The notes: a model not told the origin generated them from the letters alone. A stretch of DNA of 42,168 nucleotides from Thiobacillus sp. (GCA_018263115.1 JADFDC010000017.1:1-42168), one strand, 5' to 3'; counted from the stretch's first letter, positions 9,372-22,200 are shown. Numbers and translations are program-made.

Positions 9372-9393
9372 ACGGGCGGCTACCGCCGCCCGT
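9372..9393 (-). terminator. Strong GC hairpin between fmdB and the DUF502 gene
   Basis: ACGGGCGGC (9372-9380) and GCCGCCCGT (9385-9393) form a perfect 9-bp stem with a 4-base loop. On the minus strand it is followed by ATTGTTT and then the DUF502 ATG only seven bases on. It lacks a clean U run, so it may be a weak terminator, a processing site, or a structure limiting translation of the next gene. Confidence 0.45.
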
Positions 9394-9413
9394 CTTTCAA
9401 TTATGCAATCCGG

Positions 9414-9680
9414 TCACGAACAGGCTTTGCAAGCACCCGAACCGCAGGCGTGGGATGGTGCTTCTTCCTTTTTTGCCGCATTATTTTCCGCAGGCTTTCC
9501 ACCCTTGAAATCCGTCGCATACCAGCCGCTTCCCTTTAGAGCAAACCCCGCGGCAGTAACCTGTTTGGTAAAAGTCACTTCGCCGCATTTGGGGCAGGTC
9601 GTCAACGGCGAGTCGGACATTTTCTGCATGACGTCCTCGGCATAACCGCAGGCCGAGCAGGAATAGGCATAGATTGGCAT
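9414..9680 (-). CDS. FmdB family zinc-ribbon protein
   Basis: 88 residues from MPIYAYSC at 9680, the universal family start; five upstream codons are in frame but not needed. The zinc ribbon uses CSACG (about 7-11) and CPKCG (about 33-37). The tail is low complexity, Lys/Glu/Ala-rich, and ends in a second small Cys cluster (ACGSGACKACS). FmdB proteins are putative regulatory or metal-binding proteins with no firm role. It is first in the fmdB-DUF502-aspS run. Confidence 0.9.
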   Translation of the reverse strand: MPIYAYSCSACGYAEDVMQKMSDSPLTTCPKCGEVTFTKQVTAAGFALKGSGWYATDFKGGKPAENNAAKKEEAPSHACGSGACKACS

Positions 9681-9763
9681 TTCAAACTCCAGCAAACCAA
9701 TAAGTTGCTGAATTATAACCCAATATTAGGGCAAATCGAGGCCTGCCAAGCAGGCGCGGTACC

Positions 9764-11695
9764 TTACCAATCCAGGCCGAGGCTGATGTAGGCCCGGGTA
9801 TCAAAGAGATTCTTGTTGCTGCCCGTCAGGCTTTCACGGAACTCGGCATATCGGTCCCCACCTAGATTCTGACCAACCATCGCCAGTTCGACCCTGTGTC
9901 CCTGCCAGTTCCAGTGGCGCGCCAGCCGGGCGTCCACGCGAGTAAAAGCCAACACATCATCGCCATCATCCAGCCACTTCATTTCGCTCACTCGATATAG
10001 GGCGGTACTCGCCTCCCAGCCGTTTGGCAGACGCAACGAAGCTAATACCGAGAGATTGTTGCTTGGCGCAGACAGGGCGATGTCGCGATTATTTGAGTCG
10101 ATATCCACACTTGCATAGGAAAGCGTCAGATCAAATCGTGGATCGGGCTGCCACTTGGCCTGAATGTCCGCGCCCTGAATGTCAGCGGTATGCATGTTGG
10201 CAAACATTGTAGGGCCTAGGCTGTCATCGCCTCCGATCAGGCTTCGGACCCTGTCATTGAAAAGCCGCGCGTCGATTCTCAAATGCAGCGGGCGCAAGTG
10301 CCCAACATAACCAAGTTCGCGTGACAGGATTTTCTCCGGCTGCAAATTTCCTGCTGGTGCGAAAATCTGTCCCCAATCAAAACCTGTTGGCGAAACCATC
10401 CTTGCATCGCCCTCCACCTCAAAAAAGGTGGGCGACCGATAGCCCTGGCTGATGGACGCTCGAAGTGCATGATCGTTGGATATCATGTAATTGATGGCAA
10501 GACGCGGTGAAAAATCCAGCCCCGTGTAGTAATGGTGTTCAGCCATGATCCCCGCATTGATTGCCAATTGCTCCGAAAGTAGCCATTCCAGGTTGCCAAA
10601 CAGGCGGTACATGGCACCGGTGCGGTCATCCAGCTGGTAAAAATAGCCCTTTGACTCTGCGCCCTCCCAACGGGCTTCCGCTCCCCAAACCAGCCGAAGC
10701 TGCCTGGCCGGACTGGTAATCATCTGGAATTCAATATCCTTGCGCCATTGGGTATAGCCCAAATCCGCTGAAATCAGGCCGAGTGGAATACTCGTCTCAT
10801 CAAATACAAAATCGTCATCTTTCTGCAATCGCAAGTGGTAGAACTGCAATGACCACTCAGTTGCCGGATCGATCACCCGCCGAAAACGGGCCTGAAAATG
10901 CTCACTGCCGGTATCGACAGAACGTACCGGATCATCTTCCCTGTCCCTTCCCTGCCGCCAGTCTCCCCGGCTCAACGCAAAATTGACAGTCAGTTCATCC
11001 GAATTCGAAATCCGGTAATCGCCTCGAAAATCCAGATGGCGCGTAGTGGTTTTCTCGGCCTGGGTATCAAATCGATCCCTGCGCTGATCGGACAGGGACA
11101 GGCGGTAGCGAAAGTCTTTGTCATTACCACCGCCAAACCGGAACAAGGCGCCGCGCATTCCCTGCTCGCCCGCCTGCAAGGATGCCCGGGCGCCCTGCAC
11201 TTCCAGCGGATCCTTGGTAATGATGTTGATCACGCCGAAAAATGCATTGGCGCCATAGGTGGCGGCATTGGGGCCGCGCACAACCTCGATGCGCTCGATG
11301 TCTTCTATGGAAAGCGGCAGCGATGCCCAGGGGACTTCGCCAAAGCCCGGTGTATAAACCGACCGGCCATCGATGAGCACCTGCATGCGGCGTGAAAAGG
11401 CATCGGCCAGCCCATGGTAGCCCACGCCCCATGTATTGTCTCTCGTATAAGCCACATTGAATCCAGGTACCAACCTGAAAAGGTCCGGAATGTCGCGAAA
11501 GCCGGAGGCGCGAATCATCTCCTGATCGATGACAGTAACCGCCGCCGGTGCCTGGGCCAAAGGTTGGGACAACCTTGAAGCCGACAACACGACAGGCAAT
11601 TCCCCAAAGAAATCCTGTTCGGTCAGCACTGCAGCACCCGCCTGCACAGACAGGGTCATCGTAGCCAGCAGGATAAAGGGATGCCTCATGCGCAT
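9764..11695 (-). CDS. TonB-dependent outer-membrane receptor
   Basis: 643 residues with a signal peptide (about 1-22, cleavage near GAA). A plug domain follows (VVLSASRLSQPLAQAPAAVTVI, then IRASGFRDIPDLFRLVPGFNV and IERIEVVRGPNAATYGANAFFGVINI). The rest is a 22-strand-type barrel ending ISLGLDW with an aromatic last residue. It imports a bulky or scarce ligand using TonB energy; the ligand is not evident and no transport genes adjoin. Its start is 8 bases after the ssb stop on the same strand, so it is likely to share the ssb transcript, which is unexpected for a nutrient receptor. ATG 11689 is an alternative start. Confidence 0.9.
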   Translation of the reverse strand: MRMRHPFILLATMTLSVQAGAAVLTEQDFFGELPVVLSASRLSQPLAQAPAAVTVIDQEMIRASGFRDIPDLFRLVPGFNVAYTRDNTWGVGYHGLADAFSRRMQVLIDGRSVYTPGFGEVPWASLPLSIEDIERIEVVRGPNAATYGANAFFGVINIITKDPLEVQGARASLQAGEQGMRGALFRFGGGNDKDFRYRLSLSDQRRDRFDTQAEKTTTRHLDFRGDYRISNSDELTVNFALSRGDWRQGRDREDDPVRSVDTGSEHFQARFRRVIDPATEWSLQFYHLRLQKDDDFVFDETSIPLGLISADLGYTQWRKDIEFQMITSPARQLRLVWGAEARWEGAESKGYFYQLDDRTGAMYRLFGNLEWLLSEQLAINAGIMAEHHYYTGLDFSPRLAINYMISNDHALRASISQGYRSPTFFEVEGDARMVSPTGFDWGQIFAPAGNLQPEKILSRELGYVGHLRPLHLRIDARLFNDRVRSLIGGDDSLGPTMFANMHTADIQGADIQAKWQPDPRFDLTLSYASVDIDSNNRDIALSAPSNNLSVLASLRLPNGWEASTALYRVSEMKWLDDGDDVLAFTRVDARLARHWNWQGHRVELAMVGQNLGGDRYAEFRESLTGSNKNLFDTRAYISLGLDW

Positions 11696-11703
11696 GCCTG
11701 ATC

Positions 11704-12174
11704 CTAGAACGGGATATCGTCTTCCAGATCGTCAAACGCACCGCCGGCCGGGGCTTTGGCGGGCGCGGGAGAAGCGCCTCCGCCCGAGCGGCTTGAAGCC
11801 GCACGCGGCGCGGCATCCATGTCGCCGGTGCCGCCCGCCATGCTGCGTCCGCCCAGCATCTTCATTTCGCTGGCTTTGATTTCCGTTGCGTATTTTTCAA
11901 CGCCGTCCTTGTCTGTATATTTGCGGGTTTCAATGCGGCCTTCAATGTAGACCTGACTGCCTTTTTTCAGATACTCCCCGGCAATTTCAGCCAACCGTCC
12001 AAACATGGACACGCGGTGCCATTCGGTTTTTTCCTGCTTCTCCCCGCTTTTGTCTTTCCAGGTTTCCGTGGTGGCAATATTCAGACTAGCCACCGCATCG
12101 CCGCTCGGCAGATAGCGGATTTCCGGGTCCCGCCCCAGGTTGCCGATCAGCAGGACTTTATTCAACGATGCCAT
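11704..12174 (-). CDS. ssb: Single-stranded DNA-binding protein
   Basis: 156 residues. The OB-fold (1-110) begins [20 protein letters not shown] and includes [23 protein letters not shown] and [14 protein letters not shown] Gly/Pro/Ala-rich linker leads to the acidic tail DLEDDIPF that recruits repair and replication partners. It starts one base after the MFS stop and is followed by the TonB receptor, all minus strand. The gene is divergent from uvrA but separated from it by the MFS gene. Confidence 0.97.
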   Translation of the reverse strand: MASLNKVLLIGNLGRDPEIRYLPSGDAVASLNIATTETWKDKSGEKQEKTEWHRVSMFGRLAEIAGEYLKKGSQVYIEGRIETRKYTDKDGVEKYATEIKASEMKMLGGRSMAGGTGDMDAAPRAASSRSGGGASPAPAKAPAGGAFDDLEDDIPF

Positions 12175-12175
12175 T

Positions 12176-13555
12176 TTATGTTCCCCTATGTATTAAATGC
12201 ATAGCCGCGGTTTCGTCCCAGCCGGCTTTGGCCACTTTCAGCACCGCCACGCCCTCGTCGGGCAGGACGGCCACTTCCCTCACGCCAGCAAGGCGGGAGA
12301 GTTCATTTTTCAAATGCGCGGCCCGCTCGCCCGTCAACCCTTCAACCCGGAACATCCGGGTGCGCACGGCGGGCGGGGTTTTCATGCCCAGCGCCAGAAT
12401 CAGCCAGGCTCCCATCAGCACGCCGCAGAATATAAAAACCGATGGAAAACCATGATGCTTGGCCAACCATCCACCGGCAGCCCCGCCAACAAACATGCCC
12501 AGCGACTGGGAAGTATTGTATACCCCCATCGCCGTGCCTTTGGCCGAGGCCGGGGCCAGTTTGGAAATAAGCGATGGAAGGCTTGCCTCCAGGATGTTGA
12601 AGGCAACAAAGTAGACCAGCAACGCAACTGCCAACCCCCAAAGCGAACCCTGCACACCCGTCAGCGAAAGTTGAGCCCCCAGCATCAGTGCCACCGCTCC
12701 GGCAAACACCGGCTTTAGTTTGTCCCGTTTCTCGCCCACGATAATGGCTGGTAGCATCAGCACGAATGACAGCAACAATACAGGCAGGTAGACCTGCCAG
12801 TGATGCGTCACATCTAGCCCGGCCCCTTGCACCAGCATGACCGGCACCACCACGAACATCGCCATTTGCGCCGCATGCAGGGCAAAAATGCCGTAATTGA
12901 GTCTTAACAATTGGGTATCCCGAAGTACATCCTTCAGCCGTGCAGGATTGGCTTCGGCATCGGCATGAAAGAGTGACTTTTCCGGATCGGGAATAAAGCT
13001 TTTGACCACCCAGATGGCTGACAGCGCCAGGACGCCAGTCAGGGCAAAAATTCCCGGCACGCCAATCATGCGATCCAGCACGGGGCTTAACACCAGCGAA
13101 ATGGCGAACGTGATGCCGATGGTGGCGCCAATTCCGGCCATGGCCTTGGTACGGTGCTCCTCTCGGGTCAGGTCTGCCAAGAGTGCCGTGACGGCAGCGG
13201 AAATCGCCCCCACTCCCTGGATCACTCGGCCAAAAACCACCCAGTAAATATTGGTGCCCGCGGCTGCGATAAAGCTGCCCAAGGCAAAAATCAGCAGGCC
13301 GGCAATGATGACTTTTTTGCGCCCAATCCTGTCGGACAGCATGCCCAAGGGCAGTTGCAACAAGCCCTGCGACAACCCATATGCGCCCAGCGCCATGCCT
13401 ACCCAGAAGTGATCATTTCCGCCCGGCAAAGTTGGTGCGTAAAGGGCGAACACAGGCAATATCAGAAACATGCCCAGCATGCGCAGGCCGAAAATCGACG
13501 CCAAGCCGATGCTGGCACGCTTTTCGGTCGGGGTCAGTGAATCCGGGATTTCCAA
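12176..13555 (-). CDS. yajR: MFS exporter with C-terminal YAM-like domain (YajR type)
   Basis: About 459 residues from the TTG at 13555. Twelve membrane segments are expected; MFS motif A is visible ([16 protein letters not shown], about 75-90), as is [14 protein letters not shown] (motif B region). After the last helix there is a 55-residue soluble domain ([22 protein letters not shown], then [17 protein letters not shown]), a small ferredoxin-like fold as in E. coli YajR. The substrate is unknown. The frame stays open upstream to 13684, overlapping uvrA antisense; the TTG fits the family N-terminus, but the true start is uncertain. Order MFS-ssb divergent to uvrA is common in betaproteobacteria. 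Confidence 0.82.
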   Translation of the reverse strand: MEIPDSLTPTEKRASIGLASIFGLRMLGMFLILPVFALYAPTLPGGNDHFWVGMALGAYGLSQGLLQLPLGMLSDRIGRKKVIIAGLLIFALGSFIAAAGTNIYWVVFGRVIQGVGAISAAVTALLADLTREEHRTKAMAGIGATIGITFAISLVLSPVLDRMIGVPGIFALTGVLALSAIWVVKSFIPDPEKSLFHADAEANPARLKDVLRDTQLLRLNYGIFALHAAQMAMFVVVPVMLVQGAGLDVTHHWQVYLPVLLLSFVLMLPAIIVGEKRDKLKPVFAGAVALMLGAQLSLTGVQGSLWGLAVALLVYFVAFNILEASLPSLISKLAPASAKGTAMGVYNTSQSLGMFVGGAAGGWLAKHHGFPSVFIFCGVLMGAWLILALGMKTPPAVRTRMFRVEGLTGERAAHLKNELSRLAGVREVAVLPDEGVAVLKVAKAGWDETAAMHLIHRGT

Positions 13556-13631
13556 GATGATTACTAAGGGGCGCGGCCAGGACGCGAAATGACGTATATT
13601 AGCAGGTTGCTCAAGCTGCACTGATTTCAAA

Positions 13632-16460
<2,829 letters not shown>

Positions 16461-16543
16461 TGGCCACACTGCAAGCTCGGTTGTTATTCATGCTTGAGGG
16501 GCTATAAAGCTTACTTACCTATCCAAATAAGGAGGCGAGAATC

Positions 16544-16735
16544 ATGATCAGGACTCACAGGAATGGTGGTAAATCTTCACTCGATGAAGTCGCGGCTGCG
16601 TGGAAAATTGAGGGCCATGACTTCCACTGGAGTGAATCCCCCGCGGACAGGCACGCAGTCGAGCTTGCCAAGAAGATATTGGCTGAAGAACTGAAGGAAG
16701 GCCCGTCCCATCCGGACCCACGGAATACTCACTAA
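16544..16735 (+). CDS. Small protein of unknown function
   Basis: 63 residues with a strong ribosome-binding site (AAGGAGGCGAG) placed 5-8 bases before the ATG, which is better than those of its neighbours. The protein is soluble and charged. It has an N-terminal basic stretch (RTHRNGGK), a middle SLDEVAAAWKIEGHDFHW, and a helical ELAKKILAEELKEG segment. I do not recognise it. It has its own downstream hairpin, so it looks like a monocistronic gene. Confidence 0.7.
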   Translation: MIRTHRNGGKSSLDEVAAAWKIEGHDFHWSESPADRHAVELAKKILAEELKEGPSHPDPRNTH

Positions 16736-16750
16736 GTTCAGTCAAATCAA

Positions 16751-16772
16751 AGCCGCCTAATTGGGCGGCTTA
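16751..16772 (+). terminator. Hairpin terminator after the 63-aa gene
   Basis: AGCCGCC (16751-16757) pairs with GGCGGCT (16764-16770) across a 6-base loop, preceded by AAA and followed by TTAT. The U run is short, so termination may be partial. Confidence 0.6.
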
Positions 16773-16781
16773 TCCATTCAA

Positions 16782-16946
16782 GCGCCAGCAGAAGATGCAT
16801 AGGCGCCCAGGCTTTTCAGCGAGAAGGAATACCTTCGTGGGATGCCTCCCAGCAAAACCGTAAAAAATTCCGTTACGCCGTCCAACTACTTGCATTGGAT
16901 GGGGTTTGCCCTTTAAATAGCGAAGTCGGCCCACACCGGCTTTTTT
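16782..16946 (+). ncRNA. Candidate structured small RNA or 5' leader ending in a terminator
   Basis: The gap before the lipoprotein gene holds six successive perfect short stems. They are GCGCC/GGCGC (16782-16806), GAAGG/CCTTC (16823-16836), TGGGA/TCCCA (16838-16851), CGTAA/TTACG (16859-16877), TCCAA/TTGGA (16881-16899), and GTCGG/CCGGC (16925-16940) followed by six T. No start codon with a ribosome-binding site is evident inside. It is either a stand-alone small RNA or an attenuating leader for the gene at 16969. It matches no RNA family I can name. Confidence 0.45.
16925..16946 (+). terminator. Intrinsic terminator 22 bp before the lipoprotein gene
   Basis: GTCGG (16925-16929) pairs with CCGGC (16936-16940, one G-U), loop CCCACA, then TTTTTT at 16941-16946. 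It ends any transcript coming from the structured block, and lies upstream of the next gene's ribosome-binding site, as an attenuator would. Confidence 0.65.
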
Positions 16947-16968
16947 CTACACTATTCCAGGAGGAAAC

Positions 16969-17322
16969 ATGAACAAACTGCTCGTGGCGATGATCGCCGC
17001 GTTATCCCTGACCGCATGCCAAAAAGCTGAAGAAGCTGCATCGACTGCCGCCGACCAGGCTCAGCAAGCAGCAGGTACCGCTGCTGACGCTGCCGGCCAG
17101 GCTGCTGATGCCGCGGGTCAGGCCGCAACCGACGCCGCCAATGCCGCGGGTGATGCCGCCGCTGCTGCGGGTGATGCTGCTGGTACTGCCGTACAAGGCG
17201 CAGCCGATGCCGCTGCCGGCGCAGCCGCTGGCGCAGCTCAGGGTGCTGCCGATGCCGCAGCCGCTGGCGCTGGCAAAGTGCAGGAAATGGCTGACAAGGC
17301 CAAGGAAGCCGCACACAAGTAA
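16969..17322 (+). CDS. Alanine-rich small lipoprotein
   Basis: 117 residues. The N-terminus MNKLLVAMIAALSLTAC is a signal peptide with lipobox LTAC, so Cys17 would be lipidated. The mature part is almost wholly Ala, Gly, Asp and Gln in irregular AAD/AAG repeats (about 24-100), ending in a Lys-rich helix (KVQEMADKAKEAAHK). The composition resembles entericidin-like or coiled helical envelope lipoproteins, but no family can be assigned. It has a good ribosome-binding site (CAGGAGGAAAC) and a strong terminator after it, so it is a single-gene unit. The repeats are low complexity and may vary in number between strains. Confidence 0.82.
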   Translation: MNKLLVAMIAALSLTACQKAEEAASTAADQAQQAAGTAADAAGQAADAAGQAATDAANAAGDAAAAAGDAAGTAVQGAADAAAGAAAGAAQGAADAAAAGAGKVQEMADKAKEAAHK

Positions 17323-17341
17323 GCCAAATATACGTGGTTAG

Positions 17342-17370
17342 AAGGGCGCTCTTGCAGCGCCCTTTTTTAT
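17342..17370 (+). terminator. Intrinsic terminator of the lipoprotein gene
   Basis: AAGGGCGCT (17342-17350) pairs perfectly with AGCGCCCTT (17356-17364) over a 5-base loop, with a run of six T (17363-17368) that begins inside the stem end. Confidence 0.9.
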
Positions 17371-17418
17371 GCCTTTTCCCACGTAGGAGAATTTACAAAA
17401 CCGGATTGAAATCACTTA

Positions 17419-17450
17419 ATAACAGTGTTATAAAAAATAACATTGTTATT
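17419..17450. promoter_or_regulatory. Two tandem palindromes, likely operators for the adjacent TetR repressor
   Basis: ATAACA-G-TGTTAT (17419-17431) and AATAACA-T-TGTTATT (17436-17450) are both perfect dyads with the same half-site ATAACA and centres 18 bp apart. They lie 29-60 bp before the start of the tetR gene at 17479, in AT-rich DNA where a promoter is expected. The position fits autoregulation of the whole tetR-RND operon. Confidence 0.75.
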
Positions 17451-17478
17451 TTTGGTCACGCTTCAAAATCAAGCCGCC

Positions 17479-18162
17479 ATGACTCCCGAATCCGCAACCC
17501 AGCAACGCCGACTGCGTGACAAGGAATTGCAACAGACCGCCATTCTGGATGCCGCAAGGGAGTTGTTTGTTGAGGCGGGCGAGGAAACAGTGACCTTGCG
17601 CGCGGTGGCAGAACGCATCGGCTATTCCACCACGGTGATCTACCAGCATTTTCCGGACAAGCAAGCGCTGATCCAGTCATTGTGCGATCACGATTTTCTG
17701 CAGATGGCGCAGGATTTTTCCCGGCTTGCAAAAATCCCCCACCCTGGCGAACGCCTGCACGCACTTGGATTGGGCTACGTGCGCTTCGCGCTGGATCATC
17801 CCAGCTCCTTCCGCTTCATGTTCCTCACCCCGCGCGCACCGCTTTCGCCGGAAGACAGTGTCATTCCAAAAGGCAACATCGCGCATGATGCCTACGCCCT
17901 GCTCAAGCACACCCTTTCAGATTGCATGGATCACAGCCTTGTGCGCCCGGAACTGGATGATCTTGAGCAACTGGCCCAGCTTTGCTGGGCAACGGTTCAC
18001 GGAATCGCCTGCCTGCATCTGCTTTCCAGCGCTCACAGTTTGTGGGTGGACTGGCAGCCCGCCATGGAAAATGCCGGGAAAGCCCTGGAGATTTTCGAGC
18101 GCGGTATCAGCCGGGATGGACAGCCCTTTGCAAACGCCACGCCCAACAAGAAAGGAAAATAA
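17479..18162 (+). CDS. TetR-family repressor of the RND efflux operon
   Basis: 227 residues from the ATG at 17479; a TTG at 17443 is in frame but falls inside the palindromes. The N-terminal HTH domain is clear (AILDAARELFVEAGEETVTLRAVAERIG, then YSTTVIYQHFPDKQALI, about 20-65). The C-terminal ligand-binding half (PGERLHALGLGYVRFALDHPSSFRFMF) is of the WHG-like type. Its stop is immediately followed by the adaptor ATG, so it is the first gene of the pump operon and most likely represses it through the paired palindromes upstream. Confidence 0.88.
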   Translation: MTPESATQQRRLRDKELQQTAILDAARELFVEAGEETVTLRAVAERIGYSTTVIYQHFPDKQALIQSLCDHDFLQMAQDFSRLAKIPHPGERLHALGLGYVRFALDHPSSFRFMFLTPRAPLSPEDSVIPKGNIAHDAYALLKHTLSDCMDHSLVRPELDDLEQLAQLCWATVHGIACLHLLSSAHSLWVDWQPAMENAGKALEIFERGISRDGQPFANATPNKKGK

Positions 18163-19233
18163 ATGCGCGCTCCCGTCATCCTTGTTTTACCGCTGATTCT
18201 GATTGCCTGCGGAAAGTCCGCCGACGGGACCTCCCCAGCCAAGCCAGTCTCACAGGCGCCAATGCCGGTGCGCGTGACCACATTCCCGCTTCAAGACGTT
18301 GTGCTGTATCCGGAATTATCCGCTCAGGCGCAAGTCACCTCGCGCAACATCAGCAAGATTTCGGCGGAAATCTCCGCGCGTGTTGACTCCCTGCCGGTTG
18401 AACCTGGCCAGCGCATAGCCAAAGGCAGAATCGTGGCGCGGCTGGATTGCCGCGATGAGCGAATTGCACTCCAACAGGCCCAAGCCCAACTCGCCACCAC
18501 CGATGCACGCCTTCAACTTTCCGCGCAGCAACTCAAGCGCAATGAGGATCTTGCCGCGAAGAATTTCATTTCCGGCGACGCGCTCGACCAGCGCCGCACC
18601 GAAGTCAATGTAATCCGGGCAGAACGCCAGCTGTCCCAATCACAGGTACAGGCCGCACAGCGCAATGTCGCCAAGTGCGTGATGGTGTCACCATTCGATG
18701 CAGTTGTTGAATCGAAACTGGCCAACGTGGGTGAGCTGGCATCACCGGGCACGCCGCTCGTGACGCTATGGGACATGAGCGGTCTTGAGGTTGCCGCCGA
18801 TGTGCAGCAGAAGGACGCGGACAGCCTGTCACGCGCTGACGCCATCACATTGGAAACGCCGGAAACCACATTCCCGCTCTCGCTCAAGAGAATCTCTCCT
18901 GCGCAGGACACGAGCGCGCGCACGCGCGAGGCCAGATTGACATTCATCAAGGACAAGCCGCAACCCGGTGCAAGCGGCCGCATCAAGTGGCGCGCCAAGG
19001 AAACCTATCTACCGGCAGACTACGTCTTGCAACGCGATGGAAAATTCGGCGTGTTTCTCGCTGAAGGCTCCAAGGCGAGATTCTTTTCCCTGCCGGACGC
19101 CCAGGAAGGCAGACCCGCCTTGATCGCATTGCCACCAGACACGCGCATCATTTCTGAAGGACGCTTTGCACTCAAGGATGGACAGACTATTACGGATAAT
19201 GATCAGGCCACGGCAGACAAAAGGGCGATGTAG
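18163..19233 (+). CDS. RND efflux periplasmic adaptor lipoprotein (HlyD/AcrA family)
   Basis: 356 residues. The N-terminus ends in a lipobox (LILIAC, Cys17). The biotinyl-lipoyl half-motifs are at about 65-90 (SARVDSLPVEPGQRIAKGRIVARL) and 160-185 (VMVSPFDAVVESKLANVGELASPGTPLV), with a coiled-coil hairpin between (IALQQAQAQLATT to SQVQAAQRNVA). It bridges the inner-membrane pump to an outer-membrane channel. It starts directly after the tetR stop with no gap. No outer-membrane channel gene is nearby, so a shared TolC/OprM-type partner must be encoded elsewhere. Confidence 0.93.
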   Translation: MRAPVILVLPLILIACGKSADGTSPAKPVSQAPMPVRVTTFPLQDVVLYPELSAQAQVTSRNISKISAEISARVDSLPVEPGQRIAKGRIVARLDCRDERIALQQAQAQLATTDARLQLSAQQLKRNEDLAAKNFISGDALDQRRTEVNVIRAERQLSQSQVQAAQRNVAKCVMVSPFDAVVESKLANVGELASPGTPLVTLWDMSGLEVAADVQQKDADSLSRADAITLETPETTFPLSLKRISPAQDTSARTREARLTFIKDKPQPGASGRIKWRAKETYLPADYVLQRDGKFGVFLAEGSKARFFSLPDAQEGRPALIALPPDTRIISEGRFALKDGQTITDNDQATADKRAM

Positions 19234-19236
19234 ATC

Positions 19237-22200
19237 ATGCGTATCTTCGAGGGGTTGATCCGCAACCACCCTCTGGCCAACATCACCTTCCTGGTGGTGA
19301 TCGTCATGGGCTTGATGGCTTATCTGACCATGCCCCGTGAGCAAGATCCGGAAGTCAATTTCAACTGGGTCAACATCACTACGGTCCTGCCTGGCGCATC
19401 GGCGGAAGATGTGGAAAAACGGGTTACCCGCCCACTGGAAGATGCGCTTGCCCGTGTTGCTGATGTGCGTTTTATTTCCAGCAACAGCCGTGAAAACACC
19501 TCTGCCATTCTGGTGCGCTTTCAGGACCTGGATAACCGCACTTTCGACAAGCGCATCAATGATCTACGGCGTGAGGTGCAAAACAAGGCCAACACGGAGT
19601 TGCCGACTGAGGCCGCCGATCCTGTCATCTACGAGATTACCACTGCCAATGGTTTCCCCTCAGCCATGGTCATGGTCACCTCGCCCGCCAACGATGAGCG
19701 GCTGCGCGCATTGGCGCGTCAGGTAAAAGAGGATATGGAGCGGACCAAAGGCGTCGACAGCGTGTTCACCTCCGGACTGCACGATCCCGAGCTTGAAATC
19801 CGTTTTCTGCCGCACGAGGCAGCCGCGCGCGGACTGTCTGGCGCCGATATCGCCGATTCCGTGTCGCGCTGGTTCCGCGATATTTTTGCCGGACAGGTTC
19901 GGGTTGGCGACCAGGAATGGCTGGTCCGTGTCATCGGGCAATCCTCAGACCCCGACCAGCTGGCGCGCATTCAGGTCATACCCGCCGCCCAGCCGCAGAA
20001 TCGCACACCGCTCACAAGCGTGGCCGAAGTCAATCGCGCGCGGGAAAAGCCCTCGCAGCTTATTTCCAAAGATGGGCAACCCGCCGTGCTGCTGGCCGTC
20101 AACAAGCGCACGCGCGCCAACACGCTGGAACTGGTCGAGCGCATCAATGCCTATCTCTCGGAAAAGAACAGAACCCTGTCCGGCTCAGGCCTGGCCATCT
20201 CGCTGCTGGACGATCAGACCATCCCCACTCGCCAGGCTATCAGTACCATGCAATCCAACGCGCTTTACGGTCTTTTGTTGGTGCTGCTGATTTCCTGGAT
20301 ATTCCTGGGCAGCCGTATAGCATTGCTCGTCGGCATTGGCATTCCGTTTTCTCTGGCGGGCACCTTCTGGGCACTGTCCGTGATGGGCTTCACCCTGAAC
20401 ATTTCCGTCCTGCTTGGCATCGTCATTGTTCTGGGCATGCTGGTGGATGACGCGGTCGTCATTGTCGAAGCCATTTACTACCGGCTGATGCGGGGCCAGC
20501 AAGTCGTGCAGGCTGCGCTGGATTCCATCCGTGAAGTGGGTATGCCGGTTTTTTCATCGGTGCTGACCACGCTGGCTGCCTTTCTGCCATTGATGCTGCT
20601 TCCGGGAATAGTTGGCAAGTTCATGTTCGTCATTCCCGCCGTCGTCTCGCTCGCGCTGGTCATTTCGCTCATCGAGGCTTACTGGATGCTGCCCGCGCAT
20701 GTGTCTGCGCTCAAGCTTGATTTCACCAAACCTACGCGTTTTCAGCGCAGGCGTGAACACTTTACCCACTGGGTTCGCCTGAAGTACGCGCGGCTTCTGA
20801 TTCGTTTCATGCGTTACCCCATGCGCGCGCTTGCTGTATTACTGGTAATGCTGGCGCTAGCTGTTGGCGCGGTAAGCGCGGGCCTGATAAAGATTCAGTT
20901 TTTTGCCTTCGACCCCTTGCGGATTTTTTATGTCAATGTAGACATGCCACCTTCCTCGACCATAGACGCAACCCTGCGCGAAGTACAGCGGGTGGAGGCC
21001 GAAGTGAAGAAACACCTGCGTGCCGGTGAAGCTCGCGGCATTGCCGCTGCCGCCGGACAGAAATTCACCGATACCGAGCCGCTTTATGGCCCCTCGTATG
21101 GGCAGCTGACTGTTTCGCTCAATCCACGATCGGATGACATGCGCGCCACGGATGAAATTGTCGAAGCCATGCGTAAAGATATCGAAGCATTATCGGGCCG
21201 CGCGAAGATCACGTTCCTGCAGGTCTCCGGCGGTCCGCCTGCTTCCAAACCGATCAAGGTTCGCGCGCGCGGAGACGATTACCGCGAGCTGCGCGCCGCG
21301 GCGGACACGCTCAAGCGGATTGTGCAATCGATTCCCGGCGCCAAGGATATTGCCGACGACGAAGTTCCAGGACGCCAGCAACTGGTGTTGCGGCTTGATG
21401 CCGATGCCGTTCGTAATGCCGGACTCGATCCGGCGCTGGTTTCACGCCTGGTGCGGCTGCATACCGATGGCGAAATTGTCGCGGAAATGCGTGATGGCGG
21501 AGACAAGGTTGAAGTGCGCGTGAAGGCCGCGCGCGCGCCGCTGGATGACATCGCACAATTGCTGGATGACGCCATCCCGTTGCTTGATGGTGGCACAACA
21601 ACATTGGGCGCAATGACTGAAATGGAAACCGGCGCCAGCCAGGGTGTCATCAAGCGTTATAACCTGCGTCGCGCCATTACGATTGAAGCCGACCTTGATC
21701 GCAAGAATCCTGATGCTCCGGACTCACGAACTGCCGCAAGCAAAATTCAGGACGAATGGAACAAAGTCGCACCGCGCTTCCCGGGGGTCAGCATCGATTT
21801 TTCCGGCGAACTGGAAGACGTGGAAGAAAGCCTCAACGCCATGCCCGGCCTGTTTGGATTGGGCGTGGGGCTGATTTACCTGATCCTGGCGGCGCAATTC
21901 CGAAGCTACTGGCAACCGTTGATGATTCTAGTCACCGTGCCCATGGCTTTTACCGGCGTGGCTTTCGGCCTGCTCATTACCGGCAATCCGCTGTCGCTTT
22001 ACACCCTGTACGGCATCATTGCCTTGACTGGCATCGCAGTCAACTCCGCCATTGTGCTGATAGACGCCGCCAATGAACGCCTGAAGTCCGGCATGGGGTT
22101 ATTGCACGCCTCGATCTATGCCGCGCGGCGACGCGTCATTCCCATCCTGATCACCACGACCACCACCATCGGCGGTCTGTTTTCCCTGGCAGTCGGACTC

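Noticed and set aside
13556-13631. LexA box expected near uvrA/ssb
   Set aside because: No CTG-N10-CAG sequence is present in the gap; the ssb promoter region is separated by the MFS gene.
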